A stretch of DNA of 64,000 nucleotides, from positions 1 to 64,000 of the forward strand of contig JAIUOS010000015.1 in assembly GCA_020161755.1 (NCBI GenBank), written 5' to 3'. The DNA is from Actinomycetota bacterium (lineage in GTDB: Bacteria > Actinomycetota > Actinomycetes > Propionibacteriales > Propionibacteriaceae). Positions within the stretch are counted from its first letter, which is position 1. Every line of letters begins with the position of its first letter. This document shows positions 1 to 8,077 of this stretch, piece after piece. The translations under genes were made by a program, and so were the position numbers. The notes beneath the pieces are model-generated. The model saw nothing but the letters and a program-made list of their open reading frames with translations, made no database searches and had not been told where the DNA came from.

Positions 1-88
1 AGCCGCCACCGAACTCGCCCTCGCCGACTACTACAAGCAGACCTACGCCAACCTCCCCGACTGGCAACGACTGGACGCCCGGGGCTGA
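1..88 (+). CDS. C-terminal end of an unidentified protein (partial)
   Basis: The window opens inside a reading frame that ends at a TGA at 86-88. About 28 residues are visible, ending in a hydrophilic tail with the run YYKQTYANLPDW. This is too little to assign a family. The stop is 57 bases before the probable yhfZ start and a separate promoter lies between, so it is probably a different transcription unit. Confidence 0.6.
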   Translation, partial: AATELALADYYKQTYANLPDWQRLDARG

Positions 89-110
89 CGGACACCCAGC
101 CCGCCCATCA

Positions 111-139
111 TTGCAAATAACCAGAATCCCGGATATAGT
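111..139 (+). promoter_or_regulatory. Promoter of the yhf cluster
   Basis: TTGCAA (111-116), a 17-base spacer and TATAGT (134-139) form a near-consensus sigma-70-type promoter. Transcription should start around 146, which is the second in-frame ATG of yhfZ. The mRNA is therefore probably leaderless. Overlapping half-sites TGAAC (141-145) and GTTCA (165-169) could be an operator, but this is weak. Confidence 0.7.
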
Positions 140-145
140 ATGAAC

Positions 146-1063
146 ATGGTAGTGGACATGGAACCGTTCATGTCGCGAAACGGGCTGGCAGCGATGCAGC
201 TCTCGCGGCAGATCCTCGCCCTGCCCGTCGGCGGCCAGCTCCCCCGGGCTCGTGACATCGCCGTCGAGCTGGGCTTCGGCAACGGGACCGTGCAGGCCGG
301 TCTCCAGCTCCTCGAGCGCGTCGGGGCGATCAGCACGTCGTCCCACGGACGCCTCGGCACCACCCTGGAGGCCGCCGACCGGGCGCTGCTGTGGGAGCTG
401 GGCGGCATGCACACCCTGACGATGTCCATGCCGTTGCCCTACTCCCGGCGCTATGAAGGGCTCGCGTCCGGCTTCCTGGCGGCCTTCAAGGACGTCGGCA
501 TCCCGTTCGACCTGCTCTACCAACGGGGTTCGAAGGGCCGCCTCAACGCCCTGGTGCAGGGCAGCATCGACATCGCGGTGACCTCGGGCCTCGCCTTCGA
601 CCTGCAGCGCGACGAACTCCCCGTCCTCGAGCTGGCCGATCTCGGGCCGTCAAGCTACGTCGGCGCCCACGGCATCGTGCTCGCGCAGGGCAAGGACCTG
701 TCCACCCCCGGCCTGCGGGTCGCTGTCGACCGCGCCTCGGCCGACCAGACCCACCTGGTCGAGAGCGTCTTCGGCGGGCGGGACGTCACCTTCGTCGAGA
801 CCTACTACTCCCAGCTGGACGAGGAGTTCGCCAGCGGACGGATCGACGCCACGGTCTGGAACGTGGACGAGATCGACCAGCACCTCCACGCCGCCGTCAC
901 GGTGCAGGAGCTTCCGGGCACGGATCGGAGCACGCACGCCGTGCTGTCGGTCCGCGAGGGCACCACGCGGGTGCCGCGAGCGCTCTTCGACGACCTCGAT
1001 CTCGACCTGGTCCACACCGTTCTGGACGACGTGCTGGCCGGCCGTCGGTTCCCCGCCTACTGA
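146..1063 (+). CDS. yhfZ: YhfZ-type transcriptional regulator
   Basis: 305 residues from ATG 146. It has a GntR-like winged-helix N-terminus (about residues 10-80) followed by a periplasmic-binding-like effector domain. The run MPLPYSRRYEGLASG and later conserved blocks (ADQ near residue 195, VWN near 240) match E. coli YhfZ as remembered. An ATG also exists at 140, but the -10 box ends at 139, so transcription would begin at or after 146 and the 146 start is preferred. It is the first gene of the cluster, so it is probably the local regulator and may autoregulate. The effector is unknown. Confidence 0.88.
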   Translation: MVVDMEPFMSRNGLAAMQLSRQILALPVGGQLPRARDIAVELGFGNGTVQAGLQLLERVGAISTSSHGRLGTTLEAADRALLWELGGMHTLTMSMPLPYSRRYEGLASGFLAAFKDVGIPFDLLYQRGSKGRLNALVQGSIDIAVTSGLAFDLQRDELPVLELADLGPSSYVGAHGIVLAQGKDLSTPGLRVAVDRASADQTHLVESVFGGRDVTFVETYYSQLDEEFASGRIDATVWNVDEIDQHLHAAVTVQELPGTDRSTHAVLSVREGTTRVPRALFDDLDLDLVHTVLDDVLAGRRFPAY

Positions 1064-1080
1064 CAGGAGCTGCTGACCCC

Positions 1081-1467
1081 ATGTTCGACGAGAGCCTTGA
1101 GCTGCGCCTCGAGATCTTCACCGGCAGCGACCCCGAAGGCCCGGTCGTGGTGCCGTTCGTGCGCCGCGAACTGGAACGGATCGGCCTGCCCGAACCGGCC
1201 CGTACCGACGACACCCTCGGCATGTTCGCCTCACACCTCTTCGCCGCCCTGTGCCGATCGCTGCGCGGCGAGGCGCTGACCGAGTTCAGCGCCGACGACG
1301 TCATCGACGCCGCGCTCGCCGAGCGTCCCGAGGCGCTGCCCGCCTCCCAGGCGATGGCACAGCGAGCCGTGGACGAGTTGGGAGCCGAACTGCCCCACAC
1401 CGAAATCCGCATTCTCGCGCTTCATTTCGCCACATTGATGGCCCAACACCCGCAGGAGAACCAATGA
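1081..1467 (+). CDS. yhfY: YhfY-like PRD-domain protein
   Basis: 128 residues, with an upstream AGGAGCTG Shine-Dalgarno (about 1064-1071). The length and pattern (conserved E/R/L helices, FASHLFAALCRSLRGE near the middle, and a terminal helix rich in H and L) fit a single PRD-type domain as in E. coli YhfY. PRD domains usually carry phospho-histidines that report PTS activity. No DNA-binding or PTS catalytic part is present, so it is probably an accessory sensor for YhfZ. It overlaps the next gene by 4 bases (ATGA). Identification rests partly on synteny. Confidence 0.72.
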   Translation: MFDESLELRLEIFTGSDPEGPVVVPFVRRELERIGLPEPARTDDTLGMFASHLFAALCRSLRGEALTEFSADDVIDAALAERPEALPASQAMAQRAVDELGAELPHTEIRILALHFATLMAQHPQENQ

Positions 1468-1817
1468 AGATCATCACCGGAGGCGTCGGTAAGGCCCATG
1501 TGGCTGACGCGCTCAAACCGCTGGTCAGGCCCGAGGACGAAGTCGTCGTCGGCTCGGACATGCAGGCCGGCATGGCGCTGCGCAACGGAACTGCCGACTA
1601 CTACCTCGGCACCTGCCACACCGGGGCCGGCGCCTCTCTGGGCGTCCTGGTCGGGCTGCTGGGTTCGGCCAGGTGCCACACCTTCGGACGGGGCGTCCCG
1701 TCCGCTGAGGCCGTGGCGGCGGCCGTGGGAAGTGGCGCCGTAGCGCTCGGCTTCGCGATCGATCAGATCGACGACGTCGTCCCTGTGGTCTGGGGCGTTC
1801 TCGACGCCCAGCGCTGA
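1464..1817 (+). CDS. yhfU: YhfU family protein (DUF2620)
   Basis: 117 residues from ATG 1464, which overlaps the yhfY stop as ATGA and is preceded by CAGGAGAA (1453-1460). A longer open frame exists upstream but is the shadow of yhfY. It has an alpha/beta glycine-rich protein pattern: a MKIITGG start, YYLGTCHTGAGASLG near residues 50-65, then a hydrophobic C-terminus ending in a VVWGVLDAQR tail. YhfU proteins are small partners encoded next to the YhfT transporter. No catalytic motif is recognised. A hairpin and a 169-base gap separate it from yhfT. Confidence 0.8.
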   Translation: MKIITGGVGKAHVADALKPLVRPEDEVVVGSDMQAGMALRNGTADYYLGTCHTGAGASLGVLVGLLGSARCHTFGRGVPSAEAVAAAVGSGAVALGFAIDQIDDVVPVVWGVLDAQR

Positions 1818-1888
1818 GAACGAGCGCCCGGAGACAGCGGGCTCGTACCCCCGCTGCCCCCGGACTCCGACCCGCCCCCGTGAAGTGC

Positions 1889-1907
1889 CCGCCGGCATCG
1901 CCGGCGG
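1889..1907 (+). terminator. Intra-operon hairpin (attenuator or weak terminator)
   Basis: A perfect 8-bp GC stem (CCGCCGGC / GCCGGCGG) with an ATC loop is followed by TTT. It lies between yhfU and yhfT. A second small stem GCCAAC (1930-1935) / GTTGGC (1945-1950) follows. They could lower, rather than stop, read-through into the structural genes, or stabilise the 5' segment. Confidence 0.5.
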
Positions 1908-1986
1908 TTTCCATCCATCCGCGAAGTGAGCCAACCCCACTTTAGTTGGCCGTCCGAGCGGGCAACCACCTAAGGAGTGTGTCCTC

Positions 1987-3342
1987 ATGGGCGCAGCGCA
2001 AGGCGCAATCAACTTCCAGATCTGGCAATCCATCGTCGTGATGCTCGTCTGCGGCATCGGCGCCGTTCTGGCCCAGCAGGCCCTGGCCGTCTTCAACGAC
2101 GGCGTGCGGCCCTTCCTCCTCGACTTCATCCAGGGACGAACCGCCCGTCCCGCCATGGCCGCGATCGCCTTCGGCCTCTCGGCAGGCTTCATCTTCGGCC
2201 TCGGCGCACCGATGGCCCTGGCCACGACGGTGCTGAACCCGTGGCTGCTGTTCCTGCCGGTCGAGATCCTCGGCCTGCTTGCACCACGAAAGTGGATCGC
2301 CGCGATCGCCGGTGTGGCCTGGGGCGCGGTGTGCTCCTTCGGCCTGGTCGGCGCGACCCAGGTCGCCAGCCTGCTCCCGGTCGACTTCCTGGGCTCGCTG
2401 CAGTCGATGTCCGGCCCGATCCTGTGGCTGTTCGCGCTGTTCCCCGTGATCGCGATCACCCGGCAGTTCGGGAAGATGTGGGGCGCGATCAGCTTCGGCG
2501 CCGAGCTCCTCGTCGTGCTGTTCATCGTCAAGGCCGCCGAGTGGTGGGGCTGGTCGGTGTTCGCACCGTCCGTGGCGATGGCCCTGGGCGTCGTCATGCT
2601 GATCGTCCTGGCCCTGGTCAAGGACCACCGCGAGAAGCGGGCCGGCAACCTGGTCACCTCGGCCGAGGACGAAGCTGTCATGGACGAGCTGTTCGGCCCG
2701 AACGCCGCTCGCCTCCGCAAGAACATCGTCTGGTTCATGGCTCTCGGTACGGGCGTCGCGATGGTGGCCGCGTCCGGCATCTTCGGTGGCGGTGAAGCCA
2801 CCAGCTTCCTGATCGCCAAGGGCGACTTCGCCGGCGCCGCGGCGTTGGACGCGGTGCGCGTCCTCGGCTTCGTCCCGCTGATCGTCACCACCGCGCTGGC
2901 CTCCGGCGCGTACGCGATGGCCGGCATCACGATCGTCTACCCGATCGGGTACCTCATCGCGACCCTCAACCTGCCGGTGCCGGCGACGCTGGGGCTCGCC
3001 GCGGTGGCCGGCGCCGCCGTCTTCGGTGCCGAGATCCTCGGCGTTGCCGCGATCGGACGCTGGCTCGGACGGTGGCCGTCGCTGCGCGACTCCTCCGACC
3101 ACATCCGCAACGGCATCACCGAATCCCTCGGCCTGGCGATCCTGATCGGCTCGCTGATGGCAGCCAACACCATGGGCGGCGGCATGGGCATGCTGATCGT
3201 CGGTGGCCTGTACCTGCTCAACGAGGCGATGGGCAAGCCCGTCGTCCGGATGGCTGCCGGGCCGGCCGCCGTCATCGTCGCCGGGATCCTGCTGAACCTC
3301 ATGACCTGGGTGGGCCTGTTCACCCCGATCGCGGCAGGCTGA
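1987..3342 (+). CDS. yhfT: YhfT membrane transporter
   Basis: 451 residues, about eleven to twelve hydrophobic segments, with AAGGAG at 1972-1977 nine bases before the ATG. Landmarks shared with E. coli YhfT include AVFNDGVRP near residue 34, IAFGLSAGF near 60, LGFVPLIVTTALASGAYA near 300 and a final hydrophobic helix ending in a GLFTPIA-type tail. It is the only integral membrane protein in the cluster, so it is the likely importer of the pathway substrate. That substrate is not known. php begins one base after its stop. Confidence 0.88.
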   Translation: MGAAQGAINFQIWQSIVVMLVCGIGAVLAQQALAVFNDGVRPFLLDFIQGRTARPAMAAIAFGLSAGFIFGLGAPMALATTVLNPWLLFLPVEILGLLAPRKWIAAIAGVAWGAVCSFGLVGATQVASLLPVDFLGSLQSMSGPILWLFALFPVIAITRQFGKMWGAISFGAELLVVLFIVKAAEWWGWSVFAPSVAMALGVVMLIVLALVKDHREKRAGNLVTSAEDEAVMDELFGPNAARLRKNIVWFMALGTGVAMVAASGIFGGGEATSFLIAKGDFAGAAALDAVRVLGFVPLIVTTALASGAYAMAGITIVYPIGYLIATLNLPVPATLGLAAVAGAAVFGAEILGVAAIGRWLGRWPSLRDSSDHIRNGITESLGLAILIGSLMAANTMGGGMGMLIVGGLYLLNEAMGKPVVRMAAGPAAVIVAGILLNLMTWVGLFTPIAAG

Positions 3343-3343
3343 C

Positions 3344-4267
3344 ATGGCAACCGTCGAGACCACCGCGGGCCCGGTTCCCGCCGACCGGATCACCGGCACC
3401 ACGCTCGCGCACGAACACCTGGCGATCGACCTGCGCACCCCCGAGGACGCGGCCGGCACGCTCGCCCAGGAAGCCGACATCATCGACGAGATGCGGGACT
3501 GCCGGGAGCGCTTCGGCCTGTCCCTCGTCGTCGACCTGACCTGCCGCGGCATGGGCAGGGACGTCGAGGCCGTCGACCGCATCGCACGGGCAGCCGGCAT
3601 CCACGCGGTGGTCTCGACGGGCTACTACTACCAGAAGTTCCACCGTCCGGAGGTCGCCCGGCTGGACGTCGAAGCCCTCGCGGCCGACCTCGTCGAGGAG
3701 ATCGAGACCGGCTGCGACGGCACACGGATCCGGCCCGGCCTGCTCGGCGAGATCGGGTCGCACGGCGAGACGCCGACCCCCGCGGAGGAGCGATCCCTGC
3801 GGGCGTCCGCCCTGGCCGCGGTCGCCACGGGACTGTCCGTGGCGACCCACGCCCACCTGGGCAACGGCGGACTCGGCCAGTTCGAGCTGCTGCTGTCCTG
3901 CGGGCTCGCGCCCCACCGCATCTCGATCGGACACCAGGACCTCTGGCGGGACGCGGCCCAGCACCGGGCGATCGCCGAACAGGGCGGCTACGTCGCCTTC
4001 GACACCTTCGGCAAGAACTCCTACCGCCCCGACCAGGAGCGGGTCACCGCGCTGCTGGGTTTCATCGAGGCCGGGTACGCGGAGCGCGCCCTGCTCTCCA
4101 ACGACGTCTCCCGGGACTCCTACCTGCGGGTCAACGGGGGGACGGGCTACAGCCACGTCCTCGACACGACCGCAGCCACCCTCCGCGCAGCCGGCGTCGA
4201 CCAACCCACGATGGAGCTGCTCTTCCGTCGCAACCTGGTTCGCTTCCTCACCGGAGAACAGTCATGA
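3344..4267 (+). CDS. php: Phosphotriesterase homology protein (amidohydrolase superfamily)
   Basis: 307 residues. It carries the metal-ligand set of the phosphotriesterase family: H23-x-H25, E136 in LLGEIGS (taking the place of the usual carbamylated lysine, as in E. coli PHP), H169, H197 in SIGHQD and D254 in SNDVSR. This predicts a binuclear-metal TIM-barrel hydrolase acting on an ester, lactone or amide. The physiological substrate is unknown. It is one base after yhfT and overlaps yhfS by 4 bases, so it is tightly coupled to transport and to the PLP enzymes. Confidence 0.9.
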   Translation: MATVETTAGPVPADRITGTTLAHEHLAIDLRTPEDAAGTLAQEADIIDEMRDCRERFGLSLVVDLTCRGMGRDVEAVDRIARAAGIHAVVSTGYYYQKFHRPEVARLDVEALAADLVEEIETGCDGTRIRPGLLGEIGSHGETPTPAEERSLRASALAAVATGLSVATHAHLGNGGLGQFELLLSCGLAPHRISIGHQDLWRDAAQHRAIAEQGGYVAFDTFGKNSYRPDQERVTALLGFIEAGYAERALLSNDVSRDSYLRVNGGTGYSHVLDTTAATLRAAGVDQPTMELLFRRNLVRFLTGEQS

Positions 4268-5382
4268 CCCCACCCACCCTCCCCACCACCCATCCGCTCC
4301 CGACCACCACCCCGGCGGAGGCCCTCGAGATCCAGCAACGACTGGTCGCCGCCCTGATGCGGCACTTCCCCGACGGGGCGTTGTTCCGATCCGATGTCGG
4401 CGTCGTGCCGGGACTGGGCCGGCCGGACACCACCGCCCGGGTCGAGCGGGCGCTCGCCGAGGCTTTCGGAGCCCCGGCCGCCGCGCTCGTCCAGGGCGCC
4501 GGGACGGGCGCGATCCGGGCTGCCCTGAGCGCGGGGCCGTGGCGGACGCCCGCGCGCCGGCTGCTCGTCCACGACGCACCGGACTACCCGACGACGGCCA
4601 CCCTGTTCGTGGACGCCGGTGCGGAGCTGGTACGCGCCGATGCGAACGACCCGACGGCCTGGGAAGCGGCCCTTGCCGACCCCGGCTGCCCCGCGTGGGT
4701 CTACCTGCAGCACAGCCGACAGCAGCTCTCGGACAGCTACGACCTGGGCGCGGCGATCGAGCTGGCCCAAGAGCACGGCCGGCGGGTCGTGGTGGACGAC
4801 AACTACGCGGCCATCCGCACCCCGAGGATCGGCGCGCAGCTCGGCGCCGCGGCGAGCTGCTTCTCGCTGTTCAAGCTGCACGGCCCGGAGGGCGTCGCGG
4901 TCGTCGTCGGCGACACCGACCTGGTCGAGGCCGTGCAGTCCGCCAACTACTCCGGCGGCGGCCAGGTCCAGGGCCACCAGGCACTGGACGCCGTCCGGTC
5001 GCTGGTGATGGTGCCGCTGAACTGGGCCGCGCAGACCACCGCGTCCACCGAACTCGCCGCGCGGCTGAAGGCCGGCGAACTTCCCGGCGTCGCGGACGCG
5101 ACCCTGGCCAACGCCCAGGACCTCTGCGTCGTGGCGCTGCTCGAGGAGCCGATCGCAGAACGCGTCCGCGCCGCTGCCGCTGCGCTCGGCGCGGCGCCCT
5201 ATCCGGTGGGGTCGAACTCCCGCTACGAGATCGCGCCGCTGGTGTACCGGATGTCGAGTTCATCGCTCGCCGCCAACCCGGAACTGGCGGCCTGGACCCT
5301 GCGGATCAACCCGATGCGTGCCAGTGCGCACCTGGTCATCGACCTGCTGCGGCGTGCGCTCGACGCCGCCGTCCGCGGCTGA
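4264..5382 (+). CDS. yhfS: YhfS-type PLP-dependent aminotransferase-like enzyme
   Basis: 372 residues, fold-type I PLP enzyme. GAGTGAIRAAL (near residues 78-88) is the phosphate-binding loop region, VVVDDNYAAI carries the aspartate that contacts the pyridine nitrogen (near 178-179), and Lys204 in FSLFKLHGPEG is the predicted Schiff-base lysine. This resembles the cystathionine-lyase/aminotransferase group as seen in E. coli YhfS. It overlaps php by ATGA. The role is presumably transamination or elimination on the amino substrate delivered by the cluster. Substrate unassigned. Confidence 0.85.
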   Translation: MTPPTLPTTHPLPTTTPAEALEIQQRLVAALMRHFPDGALFRSDVGVVPGLGRPDTTARVERALAEAFGAPAAALVQGAGTGAIRAALSAGPWRTPARRLLVHDAPDYPTTATLFVDAGAELVRADANDPTAWEAALADPGCPAWVYLQHSRQQLSDSYDLGAAIELAQEHGRRVVVDDNYAAIRTPRIGAQLGAAASCFSLFKLHGPEGVAVVVGDTDLVEAVQSANYSGGGQVQGHQALDAVRSLVMVPLNWAAQTTASTELAARLKAGELPGVADATLANAQDLCVVALLEEPIAERVRAAAAALGAAPYPVGSNSRYEIAPLVYRMSSSSLAANPELAAWTLRINPMRASAHLVIDLLRRALDAAVRG

Positions 5383-5424
5383 CCAGCCCCTCTTCCACAA
5401 ACCGCCTCCCGAAAGGAGCTCCCG

Positions 5425-6663
5425 GTGTTCCTCCCCGTCACCCGCGCTCGCAACCCCGAACTGATCGAGGCCGCCTTCGCGCTGCATGCCACCGGCGTGG
5501 TGCCGCCCGACACCTACCTGATCGACCTCGACCAGGTGGCGCAGAACGCGAGCGCCCTGGCCGCCGAAGCCGATCGGCTCGGCCTCACCCTCTGGTTCGT
5601 CGTCAAGCAGATCGGGCGCAACCCGCTGGTCACGGCAGCGGTCGCCCGCTCGATACCCCGGGCCGCAGCCATCGACGGCCGTGAAGCCGAACGGCTGACC
5701 GCCGGCGGCGCCGAGCTCGGCAACGTGGGGCACATCGTCCAGATCCCGGTGCGGGAGCTCGACGGCGTGCTCGCGCGACGGCCGAGCGTGATCACCGTGT
5801 ACGACGAGGAGAACCTCCGGGCCGTCGGCGCCGCCGCAGTGCGGGCGGGCATGGTGCAGGACATCCTGCTCCGCATCGCCGGCGCGCCGGAGGACGTCTA
5901 TCCCGGCCAGGAGGGCGGCTTCCATCCCGACGAGGTCCAGGCGATCCATCGTCTCGCGGCCGACGTCCCTGGCGTCCGCGTGGCGGGGGTGACCGGGTTC
6001 GCGTGCGTCCTCTACTCCGAGGCCGAGCAGCGACCGGCGCCCACGGCCACCCTCGCCCGCGTGATCGCCGCGGCCGACGTACTGCGCGCCGAAGGCCTGG
6101 AGCAGCCGATCGTCAACCTGCCCAGCCTGTCCTCGGTGGCCACACTGCCCGAACTCGCACGACTCGGGGCCACCCACGCGGAGCCCGGGCACGCCCTGAC
6201 CGGCACGACTCCCTACCACGCGGTCAACGAGAACCTGGCCGAGATCCCGTCAATGGTGTACCTCACCGAGATCGCCCACCAGGACGCGATCGGGCCGTCG
6301 GTCTTCGGCGGTGGCTTCTACGACCGGGCCCGCGCGCTGAACGCGATCGTCCGCACCGACGCCGGCGATGTGCCGGCGAGCGTCTTCGAGGAACCCGCGG
6401 AGTTCATCGACTACTACCGGCGGATCGATCCCGCCGGCCCGGTGCACGTCGGGGACGGCGTGGTGATGGCCTTCCGGACCCAGATCTTCGTCACCCGGTC
6501 ACTGGTGGCCGTGGTGTCGGGCCTGAGGACCGACGCTCCGGTCCTGGAAGGGTTCTTCGACGCGAACGGCCGTCCGGTGCGACCCGAGGAGGTTCGTGTC
6601 GGCAGCGGTGACCTGCCGTTGCCGGCGGGCTGGCGTCTCGGTGACGCCCTGAGCGCATCGTGA
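5425..6663 (+). CDS. yhfX: YhfX-type PLP enzyme (alanine racemase-like fold)
   Basis: 412 residues from GTG 5425, preceded by GAAAGGAGCT (5411-5420). It belongs to the fold-type III PLP family, with predicted Schiff-base Lys61 in FVVKQIGRNP and a beta-barrel C-terminal half (GPSVFGGGFYDRA, VHVGDGVVMAFR). The family includes amino-acid racemases and decarboxylases, and YhfX is a distinct branch. It sits 42 bases after yhfS and overlaps yhfW by 4 bases. Two PLP folds in one operon suggest a pathway that interconverts an unusual amino compound. Confidence 0.88.
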   Translation: MFLPVTRARNPELIEAAFALHATGVVPPDTYLIDLDQVAQNASALAAEADRLGLTLWFVVKQIGRNPLVTAAVARSIPRAAAIDGREAERLTAGGAELGNVGHIVQIPVRELDGVLARRPSVITVYDEENLRAVGAAAVRAGMVQDILLRIAGAPEDVYPGQEGGFHPDEVQAIHRLAADVPGVRVAGVTGFACVLYSEAEQRPAPTATLARVIAAADVLRAEGLEQPIVNLPSLSSVATLPELARLGATHAEPGHALTGTTPYHAVNENLAEIPSMVYLTEIAHQDAIGPSVFGGGFYDRARALNAIVRTDAGDVPASVFEEPAEFIDYYRRIDPAGPVHVGDGVVMAFRTQIFVTRSLVAVVSGLRTDAPVLEGFFDANGRPVRPEEVRVGSGDLPLPAGWRLGDALSAS

Positions 6664-7934
6664 CCGGCGGTGCCGCCGAGCGCCGGGCGCTGATCCTGGT
6701 CATCGACGGGTTCGGGGTCGGCGCGATGCCGGACGCGGGTGACCTGCGATCCGGCGACGTCACGGCCGACACGCTGGGCTCGCTGGAACGGTGGTCCCGG
6801 GAGCACCGGGGCCGGGGGCTGGAGATCCCCCACCTGGCGGCCATCGGGCTGGCGGCGCTGCGTCCGGACCTCGGCCTGTCGGCGCGGCCGTTCGCCGGCC
6901 AGTCCTCGTCCACCGCGCGCCGATCCGCGCTCGGTTATCCGGGCGCCGACACCTTCGCCGGCCACCAGACGATGATGGGCGCGGACATGTCGCGGGTGGT
7001 GATGTGCCGGGTCGGGGAACGGATCCCGGAACTCACCCGGGTGCTCGTGGCCGCCGGGCACCGCGTGGACCTGCTGGACGGGGACAAGCCCCTGCTGGTG
7101 GTGGACGGGGCGGCGCTCGTCCATGACAACCTGGAGGCGGACCCCGGGCTGAACTGGAACGTGTCGGCCCGTCTGGACGAGATGCCGTGGGAGCAGATCC
7201 TGGAGATCTCGACCATCGTGCGCGAGCACTCGCCCGTGGCCCGGGTGATCGCCGTGGGCGGGCATTCCGACCGTCCGCTCGCCGACTCGGTGCGACCCGG
7301 CGCGGACGGCACCATCGGCCTCGACACCCCGGCCAGCGGCTTCTACCAGCACGATGAGCTCAGCGTGCAGCACCTCGGGGTGGCCATCGACCACGAGCGC
7401 CAGCTGCCCCAGCTCGCCGACTCGGCCGGCGTCCCGGTCACGCTGGTGGGGAAGGCCGCCGACATCCTGGTCGCCCGCGGCGCGGACTACCGGCCCGGCG
7501 TGGAGACCGCGCACGTACTGGCTGACACGCTCGCCGGCGTCCGGCGCGGTGGGCTGACCGTGGCCAACGTCCAGCAGACCGACCTGGCCGGCCACCAGCA
7601 GGACCCGGCGCGGTACGCCGACCTGCTCGAGGAGGTCGACGCCGCCGTGCCCACCCTCCTGGCCGAGCTGGGTGAGGCCGGGCTGCTGGTCGTGACCGGC
7701 GACCACGGCAACGACCCCACGATCGGCCACTCGTTCCACACCAGGGAGTTCACGCCGGTCCTGGCCGTTCACGGGAGTGCCCCCGGGTCGGGGACCGTCC
7801 GGCCGGGGGCTCCCCAGCTCGCCCCCGACCTGGCCTCGCTCGCCGACATCGGCGCGAGCGTCGCCTGCTGGTTGGGTCTGGACCCTGGGCTTCTCGACAT
7901 CGGCTCCCCCGCCGACCTGGAACCGGCCCGCTAA
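6660..7934 (+). CDS. yhfW: YhfW-type phosphopentomutase-like metalloenzyme
   Basis: 424 residues from GTG 6660 (GTGA overlap with yhfX). It is an alkaline-phosphatase-superfamily protein: VIDGFGVGAMPDAGD at the N-terminus supplies the first metal aspartates, DTFAGHQTMMG resembles the phosphopentomutase active-site block, and TDLAGHQQD plus TGDHGNDPTIGHSFHTREF give the C-terminal metal ligands. It is likely a sugar-phosphate mutase or phosphatase. It is the last gene of the cluster and is followed by a very large palindrome. Confidence 0.88.
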   Translation: MTGGAAERRALILVIDGFGVGAMPDAGDLRSGDVTADTLGSLERWSREHRGRGLEIPHLAAIGLAALRPDLGLSARPFAGQSSSTARRSALGYPGADTFAGHQTMMGADMSRVVMCRVGERIPELTRVLVAAGHRVDLLDGDKPLLVVDGAALVHDNLEADPGLNWNVSARLDEMPWEQILEISTIVREHSPVARVIAVGGHSDRPLADSVRPGADGTIGLDTPASGFYQHDELSVQHLGVAIDHERQLPQLADSAGVPVTLVGKAADILVARGADYRPGVETAHVLADTLAGVRRGGLTVANVQQTDLAGHQQDPARYADLLEEVDAAVPTLLAELGEAGLLVVTGDHGNDPTIGHSFHTREFTPVLAVHGSAPGSGTVRPGAPQLAPDLASLADIGASVACWLGLDPGLLDIGSPADLEPAR

Positions 7935-7948
7935 GGGAGGTCTCGTCG

Positions 7949-8016
7949 CAAACGCCCCCGATACTGACAAACGCCCCCGAAATTTCGGGGGCGTTTGTCA
8001 GTATCGGGGGCGTTTG
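7949..8016. repeat. 68-bp perfect palindrome with nested repeats
   Basis: Two 34-base arms are exact reverse complements with no spacer, meeting at AAA|TTT (7980-7985). Each arm holds two copies of CAAACGCCCCCGA separated by TACTGA, so the element has four copies of the motif, two in each orientation. It lies 14 bases after the yhfW stop. It could act as a bidirectional terminator or be a REP/REPIN-like mobile palindrome. Confidence 0.9.
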
Positions 8017-8077
8017 TGCGGGACGGGGGGCAGACCCCGGCCTGTTGGGTGTCGGACGGGCGCGGCATGCTGGAGGC

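Noticed and set aside
140-145. ATG 140 as the yhfZ start
   Set aside because: The -10 box ends at 139, so transcription should begin at about 146. ATG 140 would lie upstream of the message.
1251-1463. N-terminal extension of YhfU to 1251
   Set aside because: The extension is yhfY read in another frame. ATG 1464 has a ribosome binding site and a 4-base overlap with the yhfY stop.
1422-3600. Long minus-strand frames across yhfU-yhfT
   Set aside because: Shadows of real plus-strand genes. Ser/Arg/Pro- or Arg/Asp/Gln-rich composition without motifs.
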